NCBI GenBank assembly: GCA_963791615.1 | Contig: CAWBTE010000006.1 | Span: forward strand, 558,001-622,000 | Direction of reading: 5' to 3' | DNA: 64,000 bases | From: CAILZL01 sp963791615 | Lineage (GTDB): Bacteria > Pseudomonadota > Gammaproteobacteria > Steroidobacterales > Steroidobacteraceae | Shown: one piece after another, positions 1 to 8,184 of the stretch | Layout: every line of letters begins with the position of its first letter | Numbering within the stretch: position 1 is the stretch's first letter | Program-made: the position numbers and the translations under genes | The notes under the pieces: model-generated | Seen by the model: only the letters and a program-made list of their open reading frames with translations | What the model was told of the DNA's origin: nothing | Database searches by the model: none

Positions 1-2
1 TG

Positions 3-620
3 TTACCAGCCATTGCCATTGCCTGGCTGCTGACGCGTCGCCGATTTCCCGGTCGCCTGTTACTGGATGCCATGGTGCATTTGCCCTTGGTCCTGCCTCC
101 GGTAGTCATCGGCTATCTGCTGCTGTTGCTGTTTGGCGTGCGTGGCCCCATTGGCGCCTGGCTGCACGACAGCTTTGATATGCGTCTGGTGTTCACCAGT
201 ACTGGCGCAGCGCTGGCCACGGCGGTGATGTCGTTCCCGTTGATGGTGCGATCAATCCGGATCGCGCTGGAAGGCGTGGATCGTGGCCTGGAAGAAGCCG
301 CGCGCACCTTGGGCGCAGGTGCAGTGGATCGCTTCTGCACCATCACCCTGCCCTTGATGGCGCCGGGGGTACTCGCCGGTGTGGTCACTGCGTTTGCCGC
401 CGGGCTGGGAGAGTTTGGCGCAGTCATCACCTTCGTCGGCAATGTGCCGGGCGAAACACAAACCTTGCCATTGGCTTTGTATTCCGCCCTGCAGGCACCG
501 GATGGTGACGCGGTGGCGGCGCATCTGGCCATCCTGTCATGCGTACTGGGACTGGGTGGTTTGCTGCTGGCCGAATGGCTGGCGCGCTCGCTGCGGCGTT
601 ATCTGGGGCGAGCAGCATGA
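3..620 (+). CDS. modB: Molybdate ABC transporter permease ModB (5' end outside window)
   Basis: Inner-membrane channel subunit of the molybdate importer. The open frame runs in from the window edge, so the N-terminus is missing; about 205 codons remain. The visible part is hydrophobic with several membrane segments and carries the cytoplasmic EAA loop (EEAARTLGAG, near base 300) that docks on the ATPase. It is followed 10 nt later by the ATPase gene and then the binding-protein gene, the order modB-modC-modA. Tungstate cannot be excluded as a substrate. Identity is strong from the neighbours. Confidence 0.93.
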   Translation, partial: LPAIAIAWLLTRRRFPGRLLLDAMVHLPLVLPPVVIGYLLLLLFGVRGPIGAWLHDSFDMRLVFTSTGAALATAVMSFPLMVRSIRIALEGVDRGLEEAARTLGAGAVDRFCTITLPLMAPGVLAGVVTAFAAGLGEFGAVITFVGNVPGETQTLPLALYSALQAPDGDAVAAHLAILSCVLGLGGLLLAEWLARSLRRYLGRAA

Positions 621-630
621 GACAGCAATC

Positions 631-1752
631 GTGCTGACCGTACAGCTCAACAAACGTCGCGGTGATTTCAACCTCACGCTGGAGTTCACGGCTGCTGAAT
701 CCGGTGTGGTCGCGCTGTTCGGGCGCTCCGGCTGTGGCAAAAGCACGGCAGTAAATCTGATCGCTGGCCTGCTGCAACCCGACGCAGGTTTCATCAAGCT
801 GGGCGACGAAGTGCTGGTGGATACCGCGCAACGAATCAACCTGCCGGCTGAACAGCGACGCATCGGCTATGTATTCCAGGATGCGCGCCTGTTTCCGCAT
901 TACACGGTACTGGGCAATCTGCGCTATGGCTTGCAGCGTTCGCACCAGCAGCAACCGGGCATTGCATTCGATACGGTGGTGGAACTGCTTGGGCTGGCCA
1001 CCTTGCTGCAACGTCGGCCACCGCAACTCTCCGGTGGCGAGCAACAACGGGTGGCGCTGGGCCGTGCGTTATTGTCACAGCCGCGCCTGCTGCTGCTGGA
1101 CGAACCCCTTGCCTCGCTGGATCTGGCGCGTCGTGCAGAGGTGCTGCCTTATCTCGAACGGGTACGCGATCAGCTCAGGATTCCGATGGTGTACGTCAGC
1201 CATCAGTTTGAAGAGGTGTTGCATTTGGCCACGCAGGTGGTGCTCATGCAGCAGGGCCGAGTACTGGCGCAAGGTGACCTGCCCGACATCAGCCTGCAAC
1301 CGGAGCTACGCGAACTGGTCGGCGCCGAAGCACTGGGTGCGGTAGTCGAAGGCATCGTGCATGACATTGATCACCACACCGGTCTGGCGCGAGTTGCCAT
1401 AGGTCATGGCCATATCAACGTGGATGCACAGGCACTACAACCGGGACAGCGTGTGCGTCTGCAACTGCTGGCGCGTGATCTGATCCTGGCGCTTGCGCCG
1501 CCACAGGGTCTGAGCGTACGCAACATGCTGCCGGGCCGGATCACCAGACTGACGCCTGATGAACGGCATGCCATGCTGGTAACCCTTGATGTAGGCGGTG
1601 TGAGCCTGATCGCACGGGTAACCGCCAGCGCCGCCACTGAACTGCAACTGCGCAGTGGGCTGTCCCTGTGGGTGCTGATCAAGGCGGTGACCCTGCGTGG
1701 CCATGTATATCCTGGCGCTGCTTTTTCTCAGTCACTGACCAGAGTCAGTTAA
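631..1752 (+). CDS. modC: Molybdate ABC transporter ATP-binding protein ModC
   Basis: ATPase of the molybdate importer, about 373 residues. Walker A is GRSGCGKST (residues 31-39), the ABC signature is LSGGEQQRV and Walker B is LLLLDEPLASLD. The last third (from about RNMLPGRI) is a Mop-type molybdate-binding domain, which marks ModC among ABC ATPases. I chose the GTG at 631, 10 nt after the modB stop; the frame stays open upstream inside modB, but that extension is not ModC-like. It is followed by modA after 8 nt, so the three genes form one operon. Confidence 0.94.
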   Translation: MLTVQLNKRRGDFNLTLEFTAAESGVVALFGRSGCGKSTAVNLIAGLLQPDAGFIKLGDEVLVDTAQRINLPAEQRRIGYVFQDARLFPHYTVLGNLRYGLQRSHQQQPGIAFDTVVELLGLATLLQRRPPQLSGGEQQRVALGRALLSQPRLLLLDEPLASLDLARRAEVLPYLERVRDQLRIPMVYVSHQFEEVLHLATQVVLMQQGRVLAQGDLPDISLQPELRELVGAEALGAVVEGIVHDIDHHTGLARVAIGHGHINVDAQALQPGQRVRLQLLARDLILALAPPQGLSVRNMLPGRITRLTPDERHAMLVTLDVGGVSLIARVTASAATELQLRSGLSLWVLIKAVTLRGHVYPGAAFSQSLTRVS

Positions 1753-1760
1753 CTGCTCAC

Positions 1761-2534
1761 ATGAAACCTCTCAAACATCTTGCTGCATTACTGCTATCCA
1801 CGTTGTTCGTCATTCAGGCACATGCGACTGAAACCACTTCCCCACCCTTACTGGTGTACGCCGCAGCCTCACTGACCGACGTACTGGAAGAACTGGGTAC
1901 GACTTACCAGAAAACCAGCGGCCAGACTGTCAAGTTCTCCTTCGCCTCCAGCGCCACGCTGGCTCGCCAGATCGAAGCAGGCGCCAAAGCCGACGTCTTT
2001 GTTTCTGCCGACAACGAGTGGATGGACTATCTGCAGAACCGTCAGCTGATCAATAACGATAGTCGTCGCAACCTGCTCAGTAACCGGCTGGTGCTGATTG
2101 CACCGGCGGACAGCAAACTGCAACTCACGATTACAGCGGGCTTTGCATTGGTCAGCGCACTGGGCAAGGGCCGACTCTCAATAGGCGACCCCGATTCTGT
2201 GCCAGCCGGCAAGTACGCGCGCTCGGCACTGACCAGCCTCGGCGTATGGAATGACGTTGCCGACAAAGTAGTGCGAGGTGATTCAGTACGCACGGCGCTG
2301 GTATTTGTGGAGCGTGGTGAAGCGCCGCTGGGCATCGTGTATGAAACCGACGCCTTGATCGACAAGCAGGTGCGAATTGTTGACTACTTTCCTGCCAGCT
2401 CGCACACGCCCATCGTATATCCAATTGCCCTGACTCCCCCCGCTAGCAGCGGCGCTGACAAGTTCATCGACTTTCTGCGCGGCTCAGCTGGCGAAGCGGC
2501 TTTCAGAAAATATGGCTTTACGGTGCTGAAGTAG
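1761..2534 (+). CDS. modA: Molybdate ABC transporter substrate-binding protein ModA
   Basis: Periplasmic molybdate/tungstate-binding protein, 257 residues, with a signal peptide (MKPLKHLAALLLSTLFVIQA, cleaved near HA-TE). Family features include VYAAASLTDVLEEL at the mature N-terminus, KFSFASSATLARQIEAGA and GKGRLSIGDPDSVPAGKYA. The ATG at 1761 lies 8 nt after the modC stop; the open frame extends upstream into modC but lacks a signal peptide there. Last gene of modBCA. Confidence 0.95.
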   Translation: MKPLKHLAALLLSTLFVIQAHATETTSPPLLVYAAASLTDVLEELGTTYQKTSGQTVKFSFASSATLARQIEAGAKADVFVSADNEWMDYLQNRQLINNDSRRNLLSNRLVLIAPADSKLQLTITAGFALVSALGKGRLSIGDPDSVPAGKYARSALTSLGVWNDVADKVVRGDSVRTALVFVERGEAPLGIVYETDALIDKQVRIVDYFPASSHTPIVYPIALTPPASSGADKFIDFLRGSAGEAAFRKYGFTVLK

Positions 2535-2542
2535 CCACCCCA

Positions 2543-3580
2543 CTATCCCCCGGTTTCTAACAGTCTCCGCAACTGCTCATCAGATAGCGTGACGTGATAG
2601 AACTCCTTGAAGAAGCTGCGCATGTCAGTCAAGAACGCGGAATCGAAAGGTCGGCCCGGCAGCACATAGGCCAGCCACATCAAGCCCATGAGCCGGTTGA
2701 CTGATGGTGGACGCGGCCCCCAGCCAAAGGGTAGTGCGGGTGGCGCATACACACGACCATCGGCAACGGCCTTGATGGATCGCCACGCTGCATCACTGCG
2801 GATGCGTGCGGCCGCAGCCGTGTTCGCAGCAATGATGACGTCAGGATTCCAGGCGCGCATGTCCTCAACAGTGATCGGCCTCATGGGCGCGTTACCAGCC
2901 GTGCCCGCCACATTGAGCGCACCCAGCAGTTTTACGACCTCTCCGTTTCTTTCATCCTCAAGGCAGGGAATGGCCGCGTCGGTGGAACATGCGATATACA
3001 CACGCGGGGCATTCGCTGTTTTCAGCAACACACCTCGATACCTAGACAGAATGCCATCGACTTGCATCGCCAGCTGATCGCCGCGACTTTTTACCCCCAA
3101 TATCACACCCAGCTGGCGATATGCCGCAGGAATACGCTCGATGCCGCCATCCAGAATAATGGCGGGAATGTCGGTGCGCTGCTGCACGTTATTCACGGAT
3201 GCTATGTAGTCATCCTGCACATCACCGTAATCAATGTAGATGTCAGGTTTAAGCGCCAGCAGCTCGGTATCGTTCTTCGCATCATCCGGGTCTGGCAAGC
3301 GCATGATTTGCACGGGTGTTCTGAATTCAGGGGGCATGAATTCCAGTGCAGCCGCAATTGGCATGTGATTGCGGCCAACCAGCTTGTCGGGAGCCAGCGT
3401 ATACAGCAGCACTTCGGCAGGCGCACCGGCTGCGAAAACGCGCGCGACCTTGTCGGGCAACATCACCATCCGCTGCGCGTCATCAACAAATGTTTGCTGA
3501 GCGCTTGCCTGCGTCAGAACAGCCAGAAACAAGGTCAAGTGCAAGGCCGCAAGCGATACAGAATTCCTTACCGATTTCAT
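2543..3580 (-). CDS. Metal-chelate ABC transporter periplasmic binding protein (FepB/BtuF-like)
   Basis: 345 residues with a Sec signal peptide (ends about ASAQ, residue 28) and the type III periplasmic binding fold used for siderophores, cobalamin and metal chelates: PDKVARVFAAG near the mature start, LLALKPDIYIDYGD in the middle and WNPDVIIAAN in the second lobe. No permease or ATPase of this class is nearby. It is divergent from a TonB-dependent receptor and convergent with modA. The shared promoter region carries a Mo-box-like palindrome (3640-3667), so an oxoanion-chelate ligand (molybdate or tungstate) is a reasonable inference; iron or cobalamin remain possible. Confidence 0.8.
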   Translation of the reverse strand: MKSVRNSVSLAALHLTLFLAVLTQASAQQTFVDDAQRMVMLPDKVARVFAAGAPAEVLLYTLAPDKLVGRNHMPIAAALEFMPPEFRTPVQIMRLPDPDDAKNDTELLALKPDIYIDYGDVQDDYIASVNNVQQRTDIPAIILDGGIERIPAAYRQLGVILGVKSRGDQLAMQVDGILSRYRGVLLKTANAPRVYIACSTDAAIPCLEDERNGEVVKLLGALNVAGTAGNAPMRPITVEDMRAWNPDVIIAANTAAAARIRSDAAWRSIKAVADGRVYAPPALPFGWGPRPPSVNRLMGLMWLAYVLPGRPFDSAFLTDMRSFFKEFYHVTLSDEQLRRLLETGG

Positions 3581-3639
3581 GACTAAGCCACCGTTGGTTA
3601 GAGCCCATGAGCCAGATTGCGCTTGACTGTGTATTCGCG

Positions 3640-3667
3640 CCCGCTATAGCTTAATGTATATAACGAT
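3640..3667. promoter_or_regulatory. Mo-box-like palindrome (putative ModE operator)
   Basis: The right half reads TATATAACGAT (3657-3667), an exact match to the half-site of the published Mo-box (ATCGNTATATA, 6 nt, TATATAACGAT). The left half CCCGCTATAGC (3640-3650) matches 7 of 11 positions and the spacer is exactly 6 nt. It lies 31 nt before the TonB receptor ATG and 60 nt before the divergent binding-protein ATG. No modE gene is in the window, so control by ModE is an inference. Confidence 0.6.
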
Positions 3668-3697
3668 ACATTCAAGCCTTTCCCATCAGGAATAATC

Positions 3698-5824
3698 ATG
3701 CGGTCACGTCAGTTTTCAGTTAATACGCTATTGAACACAATACTACTGAGCACACTTACCGGTACTACGGCTGTCGCACAGACCAGCATGGCAGCAGCGG
3801 ATCAGTTCCTGCTGGGCGAAGTGGTAGTGACTGCCCGAAAGCTGGATAACACCCTGATCGGTGGCGCCGAAATCGGGCAACAGCAACTGCGCACCTTCGG
3901 CAAGACCACGCTTGATCAAGCACTCGACCTCATTCCCGGCGCTTCGTCCGCCAACACCGGCGGCTCGCGCAACGAGCGGCTGGTTTTCATTCGTGGCTTT
4001 GATCGTTTTCAGACCACGCTTTCCATTGATGGTGTACGCGTCTTCCTGCCCGCCGACAACCGCATCGATTTCGCACGCTTCCTTACCGCTGACTTGTCGA
4101 AAATCCAGGTATCCAAAGGTTATGTTTCCGTACTGGATGGTCCCGGAGGTCTGGGTGGTGCGATCAATCTGGTGACACGGCGCCCAAGTGAAGCGCTTGA
4201 AGCGGAGGTCGTCACCAACGCCTCATTCGATGGCGACGGTTCGTACAATGGTTATACGGTGTCAGGGCGCATTGGCACGCGTCAGGAGCGGTTCTACTTA
4301 CAAGTCAGCGGCGTCAAGGCACAACAGGATCACTGGAAACTGGCACAAGACTTCGCACCCACCAGCCTTGAAGATGGCGATGAGCGTGACCATTCCGATA
4401 GCAACGATTACCGCGTCAATCTGAAGGCGGGCTTCACACCAAATGCAACTGATGAATACGCTCTGAGCTACACCAGGCAGGTTGGCGAGAAAAATGCGCC
4501 TTATCACGTCACCGACACCGCCAGCACGCGCTACTGGGCATGGCCATATTGGGATATCGACAGCCTGTACTTCCTGTCCAATACCCAACTAAGCGATGCC
4601 ACCTACTTGCGCACCCGCGTCTACGTCAACTCATTCGATAATGCACTGTATTCCTACGACAACGCGGCACAAACCATTCAGTCGCTGCCGCGCGCCTTCC
4701 GCTCCTACTACGAAGACCGCGCTTATGGCGCACGCGCCGAGCTGGGTACGGAACTGACTGACAACAATACGTTGCGCGCGTCGCTGCATTACCGACGTGA
4801 CCAGCATGACGAATGGCAGGAAGGCTTCGTGCGCGTACCCGCGTCAGGCTCGCCATTCGCGAATCTGCCTTACACGGAATCCAGACAGACAACTGAAGAG
4901 GACACTTACTCCATTGCGCTTGAAGATACGCAACAGTTTGATTCAATACTCGAGCTGGTAACCGGTGTTTCATACGATTGGTCTGATTTGCTGCGCGCCG
5001 AAGACATCAGCGTGTTTGTCACGGGTTCGACCATCAATCTGCAGCCGATCGGCTATACCCTGCGCAACGCGAATGCGTGGAATGGTCAGGCGACAATTAA
5101 CTATCATTGGACGGATACCACGCAATTGCACGCCAGCATCTCATCGCGCGCCCGGTTTCCGACCTTGTTTGAACGCTTCAGCTCGCGGTTCGGCACGGCG
5201 GTGCCCAACCCGGATATCAGACCGGAACGCGCCACCAGTTTCGAGATTGGTGGCGAGACGGACATCGGCGCTCATACTCATCTGAAAACCGCACTTTTTT
5301 ACAGCAGGCTTACCGATGCGCTTATCTCAGTACCAGTGCCATTCGGCACACCTATTAATGCCACCTTGAATCAAACCCGCAACGTGGGCGATGGCCGGTA
5401 TTACGGCGTTGAATTGTCAGCAGAAACGCAGCCTGCAGAGTCGTTGCAACTAAGCGGCAACTACACTTACCTGCAACGCGATCTAACTGATCCGACCAAT
5501 GCTGCATTTCGCCCGACGGGCGTACCCACTCACAAGCTATTTGCCAATGCCGATTGGCAAGTGGCCAATAGGATAAACATCACGCCCAGCATTGAATGGG
5601 ATTCCAGTCGCTGGACAGTAACTTCAAGCTCGGCGATTACACCACTACGCTACTACCGCACCGGCAGCTTCACGTTGGTCAATCTTGCTGCCAGCTGGAC
5701 ATTGAATAACCATTTTGATGCGCTGATCGGCGCTCGCAATTTGCTGGATCGCAACTATCAACTGGTGGATGGTTTTCCGGAACAGGGCCGAAACTTTTAC
5801 GTCAGTGTGCGCGGGCGCTACTGA
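3698..5824 (+). CDS. TonB-dependent outer-membrane receptor (possible metal-chelate/molybdate uptake)
   Basis: 708-residue outer-membrane transporter. Signal peptide to about AVAQ (residue 28), a TonB-box-like stretch GEVVVTARK, a plug domain (FGKTTLDQALDLIPGA, FIRGFDRFQTTLSIDGVRV, GPGGLGGAINLVTRRP), then a beta-barrel ending in aromatic FYVSVRGRY. The ATG at 3698 follows ATCAGGA. It is divergent from a chelate-binding protein, adjacent to modBCA, and downstream of a Mo-box-like site. From this context I infer uptake of a molybdenum or tungsten complex; by sequence alone it is an unassigned siderophore/cobalamin-type receptor. Confidence 0.85.
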   Translation: MRSRQFSVNTLLNTILLSTLTGTTAVAQTSMAAADQFLLGEVVVTARKLDNTLIGGAEIGQQQLRTFGKTTLDQALDLIPGASSANTGGSRNERLVFIRGFDRFQTTLSIDGVRVFLPADNRIDFARFLTADLSKIQVSKGYVSVLDGPGGLGGAINLVTRRPSEALEAEVVTNASFDGDGSYNGYTVSGRIGTRQERFYLQVSGVKAQQDHWKLAQDFAPTSLEDGDERDHSDSNDYRVNLKAGFTPNATDEYALSYTRQVGEKNAPYHVTDTASTRYWAWPYWDIDSLYFLSNTQLSDATYLRTRVYVNSFDNALYSYDNAAQTIQSLPRAFRSYYEDRAYGARAELGTELTDNNTLRASLHYRRDQHDEWQEGFVRVPASGSPFANLPYTESRQTTEEDTYSIALEDTQQFDSILELVTGVSYDWSDLLRAEDISVFVTGSTINLQPIGYTLRNANAWNGQATINYHWTDTTQLHASISSRARFPTLFERFSSRFGTAVPNPDIRPERATSFEIGGETDIGAHTHLKTALFYSRLTDALISVPVPFGTPINATLNQTRNVGDGRYYGVELSAETQPAESLQLSGNYTYLQRDLTDPTNAAFRPTGVPTHKLFANADWQVANRINITPSIEWDSSRWTVTSSSAITPLRYYRTGSFTLVNLAASWTLNNHFDALIGARNLLDRNYQLVDGFPEQGRNFYVSVRGRY

Positions 5825-5838
5825 GGATCAGACTGCCG

Positions 5839-6040
5839 TTACAACCTGTTACCTGCCTGCTTCCTGAAATCGGGCGCCGAACGCGGATGCAAACCCAACC
5901 GCTCCTTGAGGGACTCAATCGATGCAGGCCCACGCCAGTTCGGTGAACACTCCCAGTTCGACAGCACTCAACAAAGTTTTGGGAGCCTAAAACGCCAGAC
6001 CGGTCTGCAGAATCTTGCCGGGATCAGGTTGATCCTGCAT
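5839..6040 (-). pseudogene. O-methyltransferase N-terminal remnant
   Basis: Reading the minus strand from ATG at 6040 gives MQDQPDPGKILQTGLAF, then TAG where the family has Trp, then KTLLSAVELGVFTELA in the same frame. A frame change follows, giving GPASIESLKERLGLHPRSA. Together these match the N-terminal dimerisation domain of acetylserotonin-type O-methyltransferases. An in-frame stop, a frameshift and loss of the whole catalytic domain make this a dead fragment. It fills the 440-nt gap between the TonB receptor and the DUF4159 gene. Confidence 0.7.
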
Positions 6041-6264
6041 GTGTTTCTCTGCGAAACGGAACTTCAGGTTTGGGCGCAGTAAATGACAGGGTTATCTAAT
6101 CTACATCGCGAGGCAGATACCCTAACAGTCCAATGCACTGACGCCGCAGCCGGACTCCGATTTCTCCGTTCCTGTCGTGTGCAACTGCCTTCGCTCGCGA
6201 CGGTGAATCAGAGTTCGCCTAGAATGCCCCCTTGGACAACTTCCGCACCGCCTACTACCGCCCC

Positions 6265-7011
6265 ATGAACCTGACCCGACTCAATACTGTTACCGTACTG
6301 GCGGTTGCCGTACTTGTAGCTGCCGTGGTGTATGCACAGAACTTCGGTTCGCGGCGTGGACGCATGATGCAGAACGAGCCGCCGAATACCGAACTGGTGG
6401 TGGCGCGCTGGCATTTCGGTACCAACGGCAACATCGGGCACAGAGGGTGGTCGCACAACTATCCCAACTCCGACAGGAATCTCAACGAATTTCTCAAGCG
6501 GGCCACCAACATCAATGTGGAGGAGATGTCCTTCCGGATTGTCGAGCTGGGTAGCGACGAAGTATTCAACTATCCGTTTGCTTACGTGTCGGAGCCTGGC
6601 GAAATGGAGCTGACCGATCAGGAAGTGGTAAACCTGCGCGAATTCATCGGCCGGGGCGGCTTTGTGCTGATGGATGATTTTGACGGCGCGTGGCAACTGG
6701 ATCAGCTGGTGTCACAACTGCGACGCGCATTTCCGGATCGGCAACTGACGCCGCTGCATATCGAAGATCGCCTGTTTCACACGCACTTCGACCTGAACAA
6801 TCTGCAAGCCATGTCGGACTACGTACCGGGCGGCTATATCACCTACCTTGGGCTATATGACGACCATGACCGGCTGGCCGTTGCTGCCGGACACAACAAT
6901 GACCTGGCGAATTTCTGGGAGTGGTACAACGATCCGTCGGCGCCACTCAGCCCGGGCGCCGATGCATTCCGTCTCGGCAGTAATGTGGTGTTGTACTCCA
7001 TGGCGCATTGA
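6265..7011 (+). CDS. DUF4159-family exported or membrane-anchored protein
   Basis: 248 residues from the ATG at 6265 (an upstream TTG at 6232 is in frame but lies before the hydrophobic leader). One N-terminal hydrophobic segment (TVTVLAVAVLVAAVVYA) is a signal peptide or anchor. The rest matches DUF4159: FHFG-like ARWHFGTNG, then FIGRGGFVLMDDFDG and PLHIEDRLFHTHFDL, a glutamine-amidotransferase-like fold without evident catalytic residues. Function is unknown. It stands alone, convergent with two bactofilin genes. Confidence 0.8.
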   Translation: MNLTRLNTVTVLAVAVLVAAVVYAQNFGSRRGRMMQNEPPNTELVVARWHFGTNGNIGHRGWSHNYPNSDRNLNEFLKRATNINVEEMSFRIVELGSDEVFNYPFAYVSEPGEMELTDQEVVNLREFIGRGGFVLMDDFDGAWQLDQLVSQLRRAFPDRQLTPLHIEDRLFHTHFDLNNLQAMSDYVPGGYITYLGLYDDHDRLAVAAGHNNDLANFWEWYNDPSAPLSPGADAFRLGSNVVLYSMAH

Positions 7012-7141
7012 GCCATTGCTGCAAGCCCACATGTCGTCATCGACTTCGCCCAAGCATCACACGCATAGCACCATTCATATCAGCTGTGGTCGACAGAAGA
7101 TCCTGTACCGACGCGGAACCTGCGTAGAGTTTCCACCAGCG

Positions 7142-7582
7142 TCACAATTGTGTGAGCAGTCGATGGACGGATGACTCGTCGAGATGCCTGACTTGATCCG
7201 GGCGATGTCGCATGACGATGCGCCCTCGCAGTTGTGCACCGGACTGCGTGCTGATGCGACCGGCATGCAGATTACCGATTACCTTGCCGGTAGCAGTCAC
7301 GCGGATCAGGTCCGTGGCGCAGAGGTCACCATTGACCTCACCCTCGATGACGATAACTTTCGCCTTGATCTTGCCGACTACACGTCCGCTGAGTCCGACG
7401 GTAACGTCGTTGTGGTGATTGATCGGCGCCATGACCGTGCCATGAATCACCAGAGTGCCTGAGCTATCCAGCGTGGCCGAAACGTTCAGGCTGCCCGCTG
7501 TGGACTCAGAATTTCTCGCCGCTTCGTCGGCAGACGACTTGGCGGACACATCCGCTTTCTTGTTCTTGCGTCGGGGAAGCAT
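7142..7582 (-). CDS. Bactofilin (polymer-forming cytoskeletal protein), copy 2 of tandem pair
   Basis: 146 residues. A basic, Ser/Ala-rich N-terminal tail (MLPRRKNKK...) precedes a central beta-helix with the short repeats of bactofilins: GTLVIHGTV, GRVVGKIKAKVIVIEGEVNGDL, GKVIGNLHAGRISTQSGAQLRGRI. Bactofilins polymerise without nucleotides and usually scaffold cell-wall or polar functions. The start overlaps the stop of the upstream bactofilin by one base (TGATG), so the pair is probably translated together and may co-polymerise. Confidence 0.9.
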   Translation of the reverse strand: MLPRRKNKKADVSAKSSADEAARNSESTAGSLNVSATLDSSGTLVIHGTVMAPINHHNDVTVGLSGRVVGKIKAKVIVIEGEVNGDLCATDLIRVTATGKVIGNLHAGRISTQSGAQLRGRIVMRHRPDQVRHLDESSVHRLLTQL

Positions 7583-7989
7583 CAGGCGCGACGGGTCGCG
7601 CGTGCACGCGGAGCCCGCTCCCCAGTAGCACGACCTTCATCGGCCTTGTCAACACTGACATTGGCCCCACCGTTGATCACAGCGCCTTCCATGATGGTTA
7701 TCGATGGACAGTAAATCGTACCGCGAAGCCTCGCCGAGGCTTGCAGGATCACCGACACTTCCGCATGAATGTCGCCGACCACCACACCCTCGATGCGGAC
7801 TGTCCTGGCGTGAATGGCGGCTGTCACGCGCGCTGCGGGCCCGATAGTGATCGTGGAGGCCTGCAATCGTTGGCCTGAGACTACGCCGAGAATGACGAGT
7901 TCTTCTCCGGTAACAAGTTCACCTTTCAGCTCCGACTTCGGACCTAGCAGCGAGACTCGTTCCGCGTTGCCGTTACCAGTGGAGCTCAT
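7582..7989 (-). CDS. Bactofilin (polymer-forming cytoskeletal protein), copy 1 of tandem pair
   Basis: 135 residues from the ATG at 7989, preceded by AGGAG at good spacing; a TTG at 7995 is in frame but lacks that spacing. The bactofilin core shows GELVTGEELVILGVVSG, ARVTAAIHARTVRIEGVVVGDIHAEVSVILQASARLRG and a basic C-terminus (RAPRARATRRA). It is the first gene of the two-bactofilin unit. The 195 nt upstream, to the end of nhaB, show no other gene. Confidence 0.88.
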   Translation of the reverse strand: MSSTGNGNAERVSLLGPKSELKGELVTGEELVILGVVSGQRLQASTITIGPAARVTAAIHARTVRIEGVVVGDIHAEVSVILQASARLRGTIYCPSITIMEGAVINGGANVSVDKADEGRATGERAPRARATRRA

Positions 7990-8184
7990 GAACAATCTCC
8001 TGCCCTGTAAACCTCATCGCGACTGGTGCACATCGACCGTTGCAGTCGGTCACCCTGGCTGGACAATAAGGGAAGGGTTCGCGAACCTGTGTGATGCCGG
8101 TCACGAACCCAGGACAGGAAGAATGGATGTCCTTGAGAAGTACCCCGCGAATATCAGGTTCCTCCTGAAGGTCGAGTACCTGCC

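Noticed and set aside
379..630. N-terminal extension of the modC frame
   Set aside because: Lies inside modB and encodes nothing ModC-like; the GTG at 631 is the sensible start.
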